Shown here in pieces: positions 33,869 through 41,221 of a stretch of DNA of 64,000 bases (position 1 is the stretch's first letter; each line of letters starts with the position of its first letter). The notes beneath the pieces were generated by a model, which did not search any database, was not told the DNA's origin, and saw nothing but the letters and a program-made list of their open reading frames with translations. Position numbers and translations under genes: made by a program. This DNA comes from CALDTK01 sp045110575 (lineage in GTDB: Bacteria; Bacteroidota; Bacteroidia; Chitinophagales; Saprospiraceae), in contig JBGCGF010000015.1 in NCBI GenBank assembly GCA_045110575.1, forward strand, positions 62,001 to 126,000, given 5' to 3'.

Positions 33869-34250
33869 TAAAGCAGGAGATTCTGACCTGCTATTCTTGG
33901 GCTAATCACGCTTTACGTGAGTTTTAGGTGGAACTGCTCAACCTTTGGGATCAGGGCTTTTTGTTAGCTGAAACCGCACGCGCCGCGATTTCATACATCA
34001 ACCTTGCTGCAACAGAGCCTTCATATTCATGTGGTGCTGGAGCAACTTCTACAAGGTCAAGTCCGATGATTGTTCGTCCGCTTTCGAGTACCGCTTGACA
34101 TAAGAATTTAGCTTCTGCAAAACTGAGTCCCCCTGGAACGGGTGTACCTGTATGCGCACACAAGGAAGGGTCAAGACCGTCGATATCAAAACTGATCCAT
34201 ACCCGTTGGGGCAGGGTAGCGATGATTGGCTGTATGGTTTTGGCGAAAGC
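33748..34250. repeat. Iterated motif pair spanning two convergent genes
   Basis: GCTTTCGCGAAAAC forward at 33748 in the flippase-like gene; GCTTTCGCCAAAAC reverse at 34237 in the ureohydrolase gene. Confidence 0.8.
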
Positions 34251-34991
34251 TTCACCTCTCAACTTCGCTTCAGACAGATCCTGGTCGTAAAAGACAGCAA
34301 TGCGACCTGGGTTTGCGTGCACTACTTCTTCCTCTGCAGGACACCAGTCGCGGATGGCAACCTGGGTGAGTTGACTGAGTTGAGGGATTGTATTTATAGC
34401 ATTGTACATCACAGAAGCGTGCGAAAATTCGAAGCCTTCATACGATGAACGCAAGTCCATGTGCGCGTCAATCTGTAGAATTCCGAAGTCACCTTTCGTA
34501 GCTGCGGCCTCAAAGGCGCCTAAAGAAATGGAGTGCTCACCACCAACGAGTACTGGGAGCCGTCCAGCGTCAATTTCTGATTTTACAGCAGTGAATACCG
34601 TTTGACGCAACGCTTCTCCCTGCCTATTGATATGCGTAAGACACGATTTTTGATTTTCACTCAAAGGTGATCCCTTCTCAAGTGTGGTAATCACATCTTT
34701 CACGTATGTCCGTGTCTGAGCCAGCTGATCAAGCCACGTTCCGCTAAGTCCTTTCCAAACGAAGCCTAACTCCCAAGGTCGATCAAGACCAGGTATCGAA
34801 ACATCGAGCTGAGTGCTTGCTGCAAGAATATTAGCTGGACCGCCAGCAGTGCCTTCACTATAGCTTACTGTTGCGTCATAGGGCACAGAGAGGAACGAAA
34901 TCGCTGGGTCATCGACGATTGGTAAGCCTAAGAAATTTCCGTTGTCTACACCGACACCGTTTGGATCATAGCCTTCGTAACCTTTGCGCAT
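33951..34991 (-). CDS. Ureohydrolase (agmatinase/arginase family)
   Basis: A 346-residue binuclear manganese enzyme. Metal ligands appear in VGGEHSISLG (His), LQIDAHMDLR (Asp-His-Asp) and WISFDIDGLDP (two Asp). Family members cleave agmatine, arginine or formiminoglutamate. The divergent neighbour operon makes spermidine from putrescine, so agmatinase producing putrescine is the best guess. About 90 residues between the N-terminal strand and the GGEHS motif include an insertion of unclear use. One iterated motif lies at 34237, coding for AFAKT. Confidence 0.8.
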   Translation of the reverse strand: MRKGYEGYDPNGVGVDNGNFLGLPIVDDPAISFLSVPYDATVSYSEGTAGGPANILAASTQLDVSIPGLDRPWELGFVWKGLSGTWLDQLAQTRTYVKDVITTLEKGSPLSENQKSCLTHINRQGEALRQTVFTAVKSEIDAGRLPVLVGGEHSISLGAFEAAATKGDFGILQIDAHMDLRSSYEGFEFSHASVMYNAINTIPQLSQLTQVAIRDWCPAEEEVVHANPGRIAVFYDQDLSEAKLRGEAFAKTIQPIIATLPQRVWISFDIDGLDPSLCAHTGTPVPGGLSFAEAKFLCQAVLESGRTIIGLDLVEVAPAPHEYEGSVAARLMYEIAARAVSANKKP

Positions 34992-35005
34992 GCGTATAAA
35001 TTAAG

Positions 35006-35013
35006 TTGCGAAA
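35006..35013 (-). promoter_or_regulatory. Possible -7 box of the ureohydrolase gene
   Basis: Minus-strand TACTTTCG, one base off the consensus, 14 bases before the start. A similar TATTTTCG (35088-35095) serves the divergent carboxyspermidine gene. The 126-base gap thus looks like a divergent promoter. Confidence 0.35.
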
Positions 35014-35117
35014 GTAGTGGGTTTAACCATTCGAAAACTAACAACAAATCGAATTGAGATTCTCACGAAACTGACATCGGTTTCATCTATTTTCGTAAAA
35101 ATTTTCAAGCTCAACTC

Positions 35118-36329
35118 ATGGCAAAAGTCATCATCATTGGCGCAGGAGGCGTCGGCAGAGTAACTACCGTTAAGTGTGCGCAGCACCCTGAGGTTTTTAG
35201 CGAAATTTTACTCGCGAGTCGTACCGTAAGTAAATGCGAAGACATTGCGCAAGATGCTATGAAGCGCACTGGTCATCAGCATATTACAACCGCTGCTATT
35301 GATGCAGAAGATGTGCCAGCACTCACGCAATTGATTAAAGACTTTGGCGCTGAATTATTGATTCACGTTGCACTACCGTACCAAGACCTCACCATTATGG
35401 AGGCTTGTCTAAATGCAGGTGTGCACTACTTAGATACTGCGAACTACGAGCCGAAGGATGAGGCCAAATTTGAGTACTCTCATCAGTGGAAGCTCCATGA
35501 TCGTTTTGCGAAAGCAGGACTTTTGGCTGTTCTCGGTTGTGGCTTTGATCCTGGTGTGACGCAGGTCTTCACGGCCAATGCAGCGAAGCATCACTTTGAT
35601 GAAATGCACTATCTAGACATCGTTGATGCCAATGCTGGCGATCACGGTAAAGCATTCGCTACCAACTTTAATCCGGAGATCAACATTCGAGAAATTACCC
35701 AGAAGGGTAAGTACTGGGAAAATGGCGAGTGGGTCGAAACGGAACCATTCGAGCATAAAAAGGTGCTCAACTATCCAGATGTGGGTCCGAAGGATAGTTA
35801 CTTACTCTACCATGAGGAACTAGAGAGCTTAGTCAAGAATTTCCCGACACTCAAGCGTGCACGCTTTTGGATGACTTTTGGCCAAGAATACCTTACGCAC
35901 TTGCGTGTTATCCAGAACATCGGCATGGCCGGTATTAAGCCTGTAATGCACAAGGGCGTAGAAATCATCCCTCTTGAATTCTTGACTTCTGTGCTCCCTA
36001 ATCCGGACACACTTGGAGACAATTACACGGGTCAGACCAGTATCGGTTGCCGTATCCGAGGAATCAAGGATGGTAAGGACAAAACGTACTACATCTGGAA
36101 CAACACGAGTCATGCTGCCGCTTATGAAGAGACAGGTGCGCAAGGCGTTAGTTTCACGACGGGTGTACCTGCAATGACGGGAGCAATGATGATGCTTACT
36201 GGAGAGTGGGCAGGTAAAGGTGTTTTCAATGTCGAAGAGTTTAACCCTGATCCGTTTTTGGCTGGAATTGCCAAGTATGGCCTGAAGTGGCATGAAGAAA
36301 TTAACGGAGACATCGAGTTCGAAGCGTGA
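35118..36329 (+). CDS. Carboxy(nor)spermidine dehydrogenase
   Basis: A 403-residue saccharopine-dehydrogenase-like enzyme that condenses putrescine (or diaminopropane) with aspartate semialdehyde and reduces the product to carboxyspermidine. Signatures: VIIIGAGGVGRVTTVKCAQ, LDTANYEPKDEAKFEYSHQW, LGCGFDPGVTQVF, and NYTGQTSIGCRIRGIKDGK. It overlaps nspC by four bases, which settles the specificity over lysine saccharopine enzymes. Function follows from established knowledge of this two-gene pathway. Confidence 0.88.
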   Translation: MAKVIIIGAGGVGRVTTVKCAQHPEVFSEILLASRTVSKCEDIAQDAMKRTGHQHITTAAIDAEDVPALTQLIKDFGAELLIHVALPYQDLTIMEACLNAGVHYLDTANYEPKDEAKFEYSHQWKLHDRFAKAGLLAVLGCGFDPGVTQVFTANAAKHHFDEMHYLDIVDANAGDHGKAFATNFNPEINIREITQKGKYWENGEWVETEPFEHKKVLNYPDVGPKDSYLLYHEELESLVKNFPTLKRARFWMTFGQEYLTHLRVIQNIGMAGIKPVMHKGVEIIPLEFLTSVLPNPDTLGDNYTGQTSIGCRIRGIKDGKDKTYYIWNNTSHAAAYEETGAQGVSFTTGVPAMTGAMMMLTGEWAGKGVFNVEEFNPDPFLAGIAKYGLKWHEEINGDIEFEA

Positions 36330-37465
36330 ACTACGATTCTCTAAATAGAGCAGCCTTCGTACTTGATGAAGCAGCCTTTCGGCAAAACCTGGAGCACATT
36401 GCTGAGGTTGCGCAACGGGCGGATGTCGACATCATCTTGGCACTAAAGGCTTTTAGCTTTTGGCCTACGTTCCATATCGTGAAGGAGTATCTCTCTGGGG
36501 CGACTGCCTCTTCGTTGCATGAGGCGAAGTTGGTGTCTAAGCACATGGGCGTTAAGCCACACGTTTACGGACCAGCGTACATTCCAAGTGAGTTTGATGA
36601 GGTTGTTGAGTTAGCTCATCACCTCACGTTCAATAGCCTCAGTGAGCTAGAGCGATATCGTACCAAATGGGAAGGAGCAAACTTGAGTGTTGGCCTTCGA
36701 GTTAATCCGATGTACAGTGACGTCGAAACAGCACTCTACAATCCAGCTTCTCCTACCGGGAGGCTCGGAGTTCCGATTGACGACCTTCCAGCGGTTTTGC
36801 CGAAAGGCCAAGAAGGCATACACGTGCATAGCCTTTGTGAAAGTCCAGCTGCTTCAACAGCCAAGCTCATCGAGAAAGTAGAAAAAGACCTATGCCATTG
36901 GTTGCCGAAGCTCAAATGGCTCAACCTTGGGGGCGGACATTTATTGACAAAAGAAGGCTATGAAACAGAAGTGCTTGTTGAAGCATTGAAGGGCTTTCGT
37001 GCGCGTCATCCACACATCAGTGTTACGCTAGAACCAGGGAGTGCACATGCTTGGCAAACAGGAGTGTTGGTTGCTCATGTGCTAGATATTGTAAAAAGCC
37101 ATGGGCGTAAGACAGCCATGCTCGATGTCAGCTTCACGTGTCACATGCCTGATACCTTGGAGATGCCTTATCAGCCAACGTTGCAAGGTGCGAAGACGGT
37201 TTCAGCTGAAACGGAAGGTGACAAGATCTACCACCTTGGAGGAGTCAGTTGCCTTGCTGGTGACACGGTTGGTGCTTATCAATTCGAGGCCCCACTTGTT
37301 GTTGGTCAGCAGTTGATTCTTGAGGACATGCTTCACTACACAACCGTGAAAACGACTACGTTTAATGGAGTTCAACTTCCAGACTTAGCGATTGAGAGGC
37401 TTGACGGAACGATTGAAATTGTCAGAAGCTTCACTTTTTCAGATTATGAAGGCAGACTAGGATGA
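36326..37465 (+). CDS. nspC: Carboxy(nor)spermidine decarboxylase
   Basis: A 379-residue fold-type III PLP decarboxylase making spermidine. The PLP lysine is Lys41 in IILALKAFSFW, the glycine-rich phosphate site is LNLGGGH, and the C-terminal catalytic Cys region reads GGVSCLAGDTVGAY. Start is GTG overlapping the previous stop (GTGA). Two iterated-motif copies lie inside in opposite orientation, both C-G form (36375, 36794). prmC overlaps its stop by four bases. Confidence 0.92.
   Translation: MNYDSLNRAAFVLDEAAFRQNLEHIAEVAQRADVDIILALKAFSFWPTFHIVKEYLSGATASSLHEAKLVSKHMGVKPHVYGPAYIPSEFDEVVELAHHLTFNSLSELERYRTKWEGANLSVGLRVNPMYSDVETALYNPASPTGRLGVPIDDLPAVLPKGQEGIHVHSLCESPAASTAKLIEKVEKDLCHWLPKLKWLNLGGGHLLTKEGYETEVLVEALKGFRARHPHISVTLEPGSAHAWQTGVLVAHVLDIVKSHGRKTAMLDVSFTCHMPDTLEMPYQPTLQGAKTVSAETEGDKIYHLGGVSCLAGDTVGAYQFEAPLVVGQQLILEDMLHYTTVKTTTFNGVQLPDLAIERLDGTIEIVRSFTFSDYEGRLG
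36375..36807. repeat. Iterated motif pair in nspC
   Basis: CCTTTCGGCAAAAC forward at 36375-36388 and reverse at 36794-36807, both the C-G form. They encode FRQN and LPKG in different frames. Confidence 0.85.
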
Positions 37466-38307
37466 CTTGGACTGAATTACGATCTGCCTGCGAAGTAGCA
37501 CTTATTGAGGCTGGTCTTGATCGACCTTCTCGGATAGTGCTAGATTGGTTCGATGATGTCTTCGGGCTGGCTTCTCGAAGAGGAACTGAAGCAGTACCAA
37601 AGGCTAACCTTATAACTGCAAATGCCCAACTCGAGCGCCTGGTTAATGGTGAGCCGCTGGCATACGTCACGGGCTTAGCACATTTCTACGGGAACGAATT
37701 AGAGGTTGGAGAAGGTGTATTGATACCACGGCCAGAAACGGAAGAGTTGGTGCGCTGGGTGCTAGAGGCGTTCCCTAAGCACACGAAACTGCGTTTTGCT
37801 GACTTGTGTACTGGGTCGGGCTGCATCGCTGTTGCGATTAGCCTAGAGCGACTCACGTGGAGAGGAGTGGCTGTTGATGTGTCTCCGCATGCAATTGCAG
37901 TTGCTGAGGCTAACGTGCGAAAGCATGATTTGCAGGAACATCTCCAGATATCTCAGGCTGATCTGCTAGTTGGGACTGGCTTTGATGAGGGTGAACGCTT
38001 TGATCTCATAGTTAGTAATCCTCCATACATTCCTGATGAGGATTGGATTCGCGTCCAGAAAAGCGTTTCCGATTGGGAGCCTCACTTAGCACTTCGTGTG
38101 AGTGACCATGAACCGCTGATCTTCTATCGAAGGTTGTGCATTTCTGCCAAGCAGCATCTCAATGAAGGAGGCTGGCTATATGTGGAATGCAACGACGTTT
38201 TTGCCCCGCAAGTAGCAGAATTATTTAGTTCAGAAGGGCTCTCTGATGTTGAGGTCTTCATTGACATGCAGGGAAAGGAAAGGCATGTGCGTGGGATGTT
38301 GAATTGA
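37462..38307 (+). CDS. prmC: Release factor glutamine methyltransferase
   Basis: A 281-residue SAM enzyme methylating the GGQ glutamine of RF1/RF2. The N-terminal helical domain includes RIVLDWFDDVFG; then GEPLAYVTGLAHFYGNELEVGEGVLIPRPETEELV (the PRPETE substrate motif), FADLCTGSGCIAVA for SAM and NPPY (186-189) as the catalytic motif. Length normal. Translationally coupled to nspC, although the functions are unrelated. Confidence 0.93.
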   Translation: MTWTELRSACEVALIEAGLDRPSRIVLDWFDDVFGLASRRGTEAVPKANLITANAQLERLVNGEPLAYVTGLAHFYGNELEVGEGVLIPRPETEELVRWVLEAFPKHTKLRFADLCTGSGCIAVAISLERLTWRGVAVDVSPHAIAVAEANVRKHDLQEHLQISQADLLVGTGFDEGERFDLIVSNPPYIPDEDWIRVQKSVSDWEPHLALRVSDHEPLIFYRRLCISAKQHLNEGGWLYVECNDVFAPQVAELFSSEGLSDVEVFIDMQGKERHVRGMLN

Positions 38308-38310
38308 CAC

Positions 38311-38340
38311 GATCTGGTTCAGCGTGCTTTAGCGCGCAAG
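38311..38340. repeat. Partial copy of the GATCTGGTTC...CTTTAGCGCG repeat
   Basis: Begins GATCTGGTTCAGCGTGC and continues TTTAGCGCGCAA, matching the first 30 bases of the family copies at 30325 and 30431, then diverges. It starts three bases after the prmC stop. Confidence 0.75.
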
Positions 38341-38444
38341 TCACGTTGTCGCGCTCAAGGGTGCATTGCTGCCACTGGCTGCAGCCAGTCTAACGGAAGC
38401 CTCCCGAGGCGAAGCCGAGCAACGTCACGTTCACTCAAAATTTC

Positions 38445-38514
38445 CAATTCAAAATTTCATTTCGACTAAACAGATTTCTCCGTTTCAAAGCAGAGCTTTT
38501 CCAGTCGAAATGAC
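38445..38514. repeat. TTTCGACT/AGTCGAAA repeat, copy 1
   Basis: A 70-base unit with terminal inverted arms CATTTCGACT and AGTCGAAATG around gatttctccgtttcaaagca. It is 69/70 identical to the copy at 38618. From memory this is a repeat type common in Bacteroidota intergenic DNA. The remaining part of 38308-38688 holds no gene; a frame at 38366-38617 merely crosses the repeat. Confidence 0.8.
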
Positions 38515-38617
38515 CGTCCCCCTTGAATGGGTTGCTGACGTCCGTAAGATGGCTAAGTTTGGTAATAATAGGAGAACGTCTCGTCGGCCGTCACGAACAC
38601 TCAAAAATCAAAATTAG

Positions 38618-38687
38618 CAATTCAAAACTTCATTTCGACTAAACAGATTTCTCCGTTTCAAAGCAGAGCTTTTCCAGTCGAAATGAC
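38618..38687. repeat. TTTCGACT/AGTCGAAA repeat, copy 2
   Basis: Second 70-base copy, 173 bases after the first, ending two bases from the stop codon of the SUI1 gene. It could serve as the 3' hairpin of that transcript. Confidence 0.8.
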
Positions 38688-38688
38688 G

Positions 38689-39036
38689 CTAACCTCCCGA
38701 CTGCTTCGTCTGGCTATACCCGTGCTTGATCAGCCAGTCAATAACTTTTTGACGTTGGTCCCCTTGGACAAGGATTTCGTTGTCTTTTGCGCTTCCGCCT
38801 ACACCACAGGCAGCTTTTAGCTTTTTGCCCAATGTGACTAGGTCGCCATCAGGACCGGCGAATCCTGTAACGAGGGTTACTCCTTTACCTTTTCTGCCCT
38901 TCTTGTCTAGGGTTACCCGTAATTTTTGTTGAGGTGGAATTAGAAGTTCCGCTTCTTGCGGCTTTCCAAAGCGGTACTCATATGCGTCATTGGTGCTATA
39001 GACGACACCATCACGGTTGCGGCGACTCTTACTCAT
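38689..39036 (-). CDS. SUI1/eIF1-family translation factor (YciH type)
   Basis: A 115-residue protein. The SUI1 fold spans about 38-110, with KLRVTLDKKGRKGKGVTLVTGF, LGKKLKAACGVGGSAKDNEILVQGDQRQKVIDWLIKHGY, the typical GxGGS and final QGD...L..G pattern. Bacterial YciH-type proteins bind the ribosome and influence start selection. Its ATG lies within the end of the serine-hydrolase-like gene (8-base overlap), so it is translationally coupled. Confidence 0.9.
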   Translation of the reverse strand: MSKSRRNRDGVVYSTNDAYEYRFGKPQEAELLIPPQQKLRVTLDKKGRKGKGVTLVTGFAGPDGDLVTLGKKLKAACGVGGSAKDNEILVQGDQRQKVIDWLIKHGYSQTKQSGG

Positions 39037-40060
39037 TAGAGGAGGGTTTGCGTTTCCAGTTTTCGTTAAGGTTGCGCAAGATGTCCATAACTAAGCAATC
39101 GAGCTGCTTGCTATCTGTTGCGACGGCAATAACACCAGTTTCCGTGTACGGATAGTACACCATTGAAGCACTGTGACGACGCGTACGACCGCCGTTGAGA
39201 TATACATGCTGCCCATTCTTTAGGGAAATCTTGTACCATCCTGGGATGACCTTGGTGTTCGGTCGATCTTTGAAAGTATTCAGCGCTTGAAGAGAACCCA
39301 CTTCTGATGTGTGTAAGCTATCGAGCAGGGCGATAAGTTCATGTGTACTGGCAATACCTGCGGTACTGAGTGCAAATAGATCTGGATGCTGGTTTTCTCT
39401 TGGTGCACGCACTCTTGCTTGCGTCACAGCTAGTGCAGTTCGTACACTATCAGGTAGTCGGTCCGAATAGGCTAGGGTAGGACGTAGTTCTGGAATCCCG
39501 TTTTGTTTCGCGCGAATAGCTTCTGCGGCTAGCGTGTAATTCCAGTGAGTGAACCTGTATTCGTTTGTGATTTCTTCCTTGGGCTGTTTTCCTAGTAGGT
39601 CATCTAAGACGAGGAGATGATTGAGTGCGTCTCCGTCATTGCTAGGTGAATAGACAGGAAGGTTACTGTGATGTGTGAGTAGCTGTCCGAACGAGATATT
39701 ACGGACATGTCTTCCAGCTCGTGTGTATACGGGTATAGCCGTACTATCTAAGCTTAAGCCAAGGCTGTATAGCTTATTGAGCATAACAGGCACAAGGAAA
39801 GAGGAAGTAAGGCCACCTATTTGAACAGGTGTTTCAGGACTCAATCCTGTTTTTGTTTCCGCTGGGTAGTTGATGAAGGTCGTATCCTTCGGCGACCACA
39901 ACGTTACAAGCATATGCGTATCGTCTAGCCTGCTGCTTGCGCACTCGTTGCCGATGATCTGGTTGATGACCTCTGTGCTCGATAGTCCTCGCTTTGTAGA
40001 AGAGCACGAAGAAAGGACTAGGCACAAAACCCCTAATCCTAAAAGCGCGAATTTTGGCAT
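39029..40060 (-). CDS. Beta-lactamase-like lipoprotein, active site lost
   Basis: A 343-residue lipoprotein from ATG 40060 (signal MPKFALLGLGVLCLVLSSC, lipobox LSSC). The fold follows class C beta-lactamase/DD-peptidase relatives: QIGGLTSSFLVPVML where active enzymes have IGSxSKxFT, then NISFGQLLTHHSNLPVYSP (the LLxHxSGLP motif), FTHWNYTLAAEAI where Y-x-N-Y is usual, and a final strand INGGRTRRHSASM-like region. The nucleophile Ser and Lys of SxxK are replaced by Gly and Ser. Probably a binding or regulatory pseudoenzyme. An ATG at 40090 would spoil the signal peptide. Confidence 0.7.
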   Translation of the reverse strand: MPKFALLGLGVLCLVLSSCSSTKRGLSSTEVINQIIGNECASSRLDDTHMLVTLWSPKDTTFINYPAETKTGLSPETPVQIGGLTSSFLVPVMLNKLYSLGLSLDSTAIPVYTRAGRHVRNISFGQLLTHHSNLPVYSPSNDGDALNHLLVLDDLLGKQPKEEITNEYRFTHWNYTLAAEAIRAKQNGIPELRPTLAYSDRLPDSVRTALAVTQARVRAPRENQHPDLFALSTAGIASTHELIALLDSLHTSEVGSLQALNTFKDRPNTKVIPGWYKISLKNGQHVYLNGGRTRRHSASMVYYPYTETGVIAVATDSKQLDCLVMDILRNLNENWKRKPSSNE

Positions 40061-40148
40061 TGCCGAAAGTTGAGTTCTGGCCAAGAGCATGCCTTAAGGT
40101 AAGACATATAACTTTTATGGTAATGAATGCCTGTCGTCTGATCTGCGC

Positions 40149-41120
40149 CTATTGGCCATAGAGTGCCTTGTGGGCAAGGAGCGGTTTATTGGTAGCGATA
40201 ATGGAGACGCCTGCTTCGACGAGGTCGCGATACGTTTTGCCGTCGGTCGCAACAGCTTGCTGATCTAAATCTCCAAAGGTTCCGACTGTGGTTTTAATAC
40301 CTAAGGTTTTGGCGACAGCTAAAATTTCCTTGTCAGGAAGCCCAACACCTACGAATCCTGAATTCGGGAATAGCTCGCTTTGGTCGAAAGGAGGAATTCC
40401 AACACGCTTATAGAGCTCTCTACAACGCTGTGCGAGCTGTTCGAGCTCTAAGACATCAGTTGCTTCATGGCTAATCGGCCCTAATGTTTTTTGATTTGCC
40501 CACTCGGTAAAGTCATCCATGTTGTAAAGGATAAGTGCGACGTCGGAGTGCATATCGAGCTTCTTTACCACAGCAGAGATTTCTGCGAGTGGCGTTCCTC
40601 GTTTACGATCTAGCGTAAACATGGCCTTCCCGTTTGCTAAGCGTAGTGCTTCTTCTAACGTTGGAATCGTTGAATTACTGAGATTCCCACGTTTGTCAAT
40701 GAGTCGCATGGTATCAAGTTCAGCCCAAGTCCGATCTGCTGCATCACCGGTATTGCGAGTGAGTCGATCTAGCTCATAGTCATGGAAGAGAAAGAGAACG
40801 CCGTCTTTAGACTTGGCTACGTCTAACTCAAGGATAAACGAACCCGATGCTATAAGCTTTGAAATTGCTTCTAGGCTATTCTCAACATAGCCTTCAAGTT
40901 CTGGTCTTCCTCGGTGAGCACTAACAAGAGGTGTCTCAGTAGCGGAGTTACTTGCCCAGTGATTCGCTGCGGGGAAGTTTGTGAGCGAATGGTATAATAT
41001 GCGGTCAGCCGGCTTCTTTTGCTCGACCTCTGTTGCTGTAGATAGCTTTGAAGTCTTGCACCCAGCTAAGCTGATCAGCAGGGTCAAGAAAGAAATAGCT
41101 AGTAATTGTGTTTTACTCAT
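40149..41120 (-). CDS. Glycerophosphodiester phosphodiesterase-family lipoprotein
   Basis: A 323-residue lipoprotein from ATG 41120 (lipobox SLAGC, Cys21). Catalytic residues are intact: AHRG (His69, Arg70), ELD (Glu98, Asp100) and FHD (His113, Asp114). The TIM-barrel family releases glycerol 3-phosphate from glycerophosphodiesters. Other parts include LDRKRGTPLAEISAVVKKL and a final substrate-poor strand VSIIATNKPLLAH. Located on the outer or inner membrane, facing periplasm. The TonB-receptor terminator lies just upstream of its start. Confidence 0.82.
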   Translation of the reverse strand: MSKTQLLAISFLTLLISLAGCKTSKLSTATEVEQKKPADRILYHSLTNFPAANHWASNSATETPLVSAHRGRPELEGYVENSLEAISKLIASGSFILELDVAKSKDGVLFLFHDYELDRLTRNTGDAADRTWAELDTMRLIDKRGNLSNSTIPTLEEALRLANGKAMFTLDRKRGTPLAEISAVVKKLDMHSDVALILYNMDDFTEWANQKTLGPISHEATDVLELEQLAQRCRELYKRVGIPPFDQSELFPNSGFVGVGLPDKEILAVAKTLGIKTTVGTFGDLDQQAVATDGKTYRDLVEAGVSIIATNKPLLAHKALYGQ

Positions 41121-41153
41121 AGCGTCACCTAAGTGGTGCTTTCCTATCGATCG

Positions 41154-41190
41154 AAAAAGCCCCAGAACGACATAGGTCATTCTGGGGCTT
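41154..41190 (-). terminator. Intrinsic terminator of TonB-receptor gene
   Basis: Minus strand: AAGCCCCAGAA and TTCTGGGGCTT arms with a 12-base loop, followed by a T-run (41154-41158). It ends about 33 bases before the phosphodiesterase ATG, so that gene is either read through or has a very short promoter region. Confidence 0.75.
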
Positions 41191-41207
41191 GTAATTAACT
41201 GGTTTCA

Positions 41208-41221
41208 GCTTTCGCTAAAAC
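41208..41221 (+). repeat. Iterated motif at the TonB-receptor stop codon
   Basis: GCTTTCGCTAAAAC, ending in the stop codon of the receptor gene; a mostly non-coding copy. Confidence 0.8.

Noticed and set aside
38366..38617. Plus-strand 83-codon frame between prmC and SUI1
   Set aside because: It crosses a copy of the 70-bp palindromic repeat and has low-complexity content.
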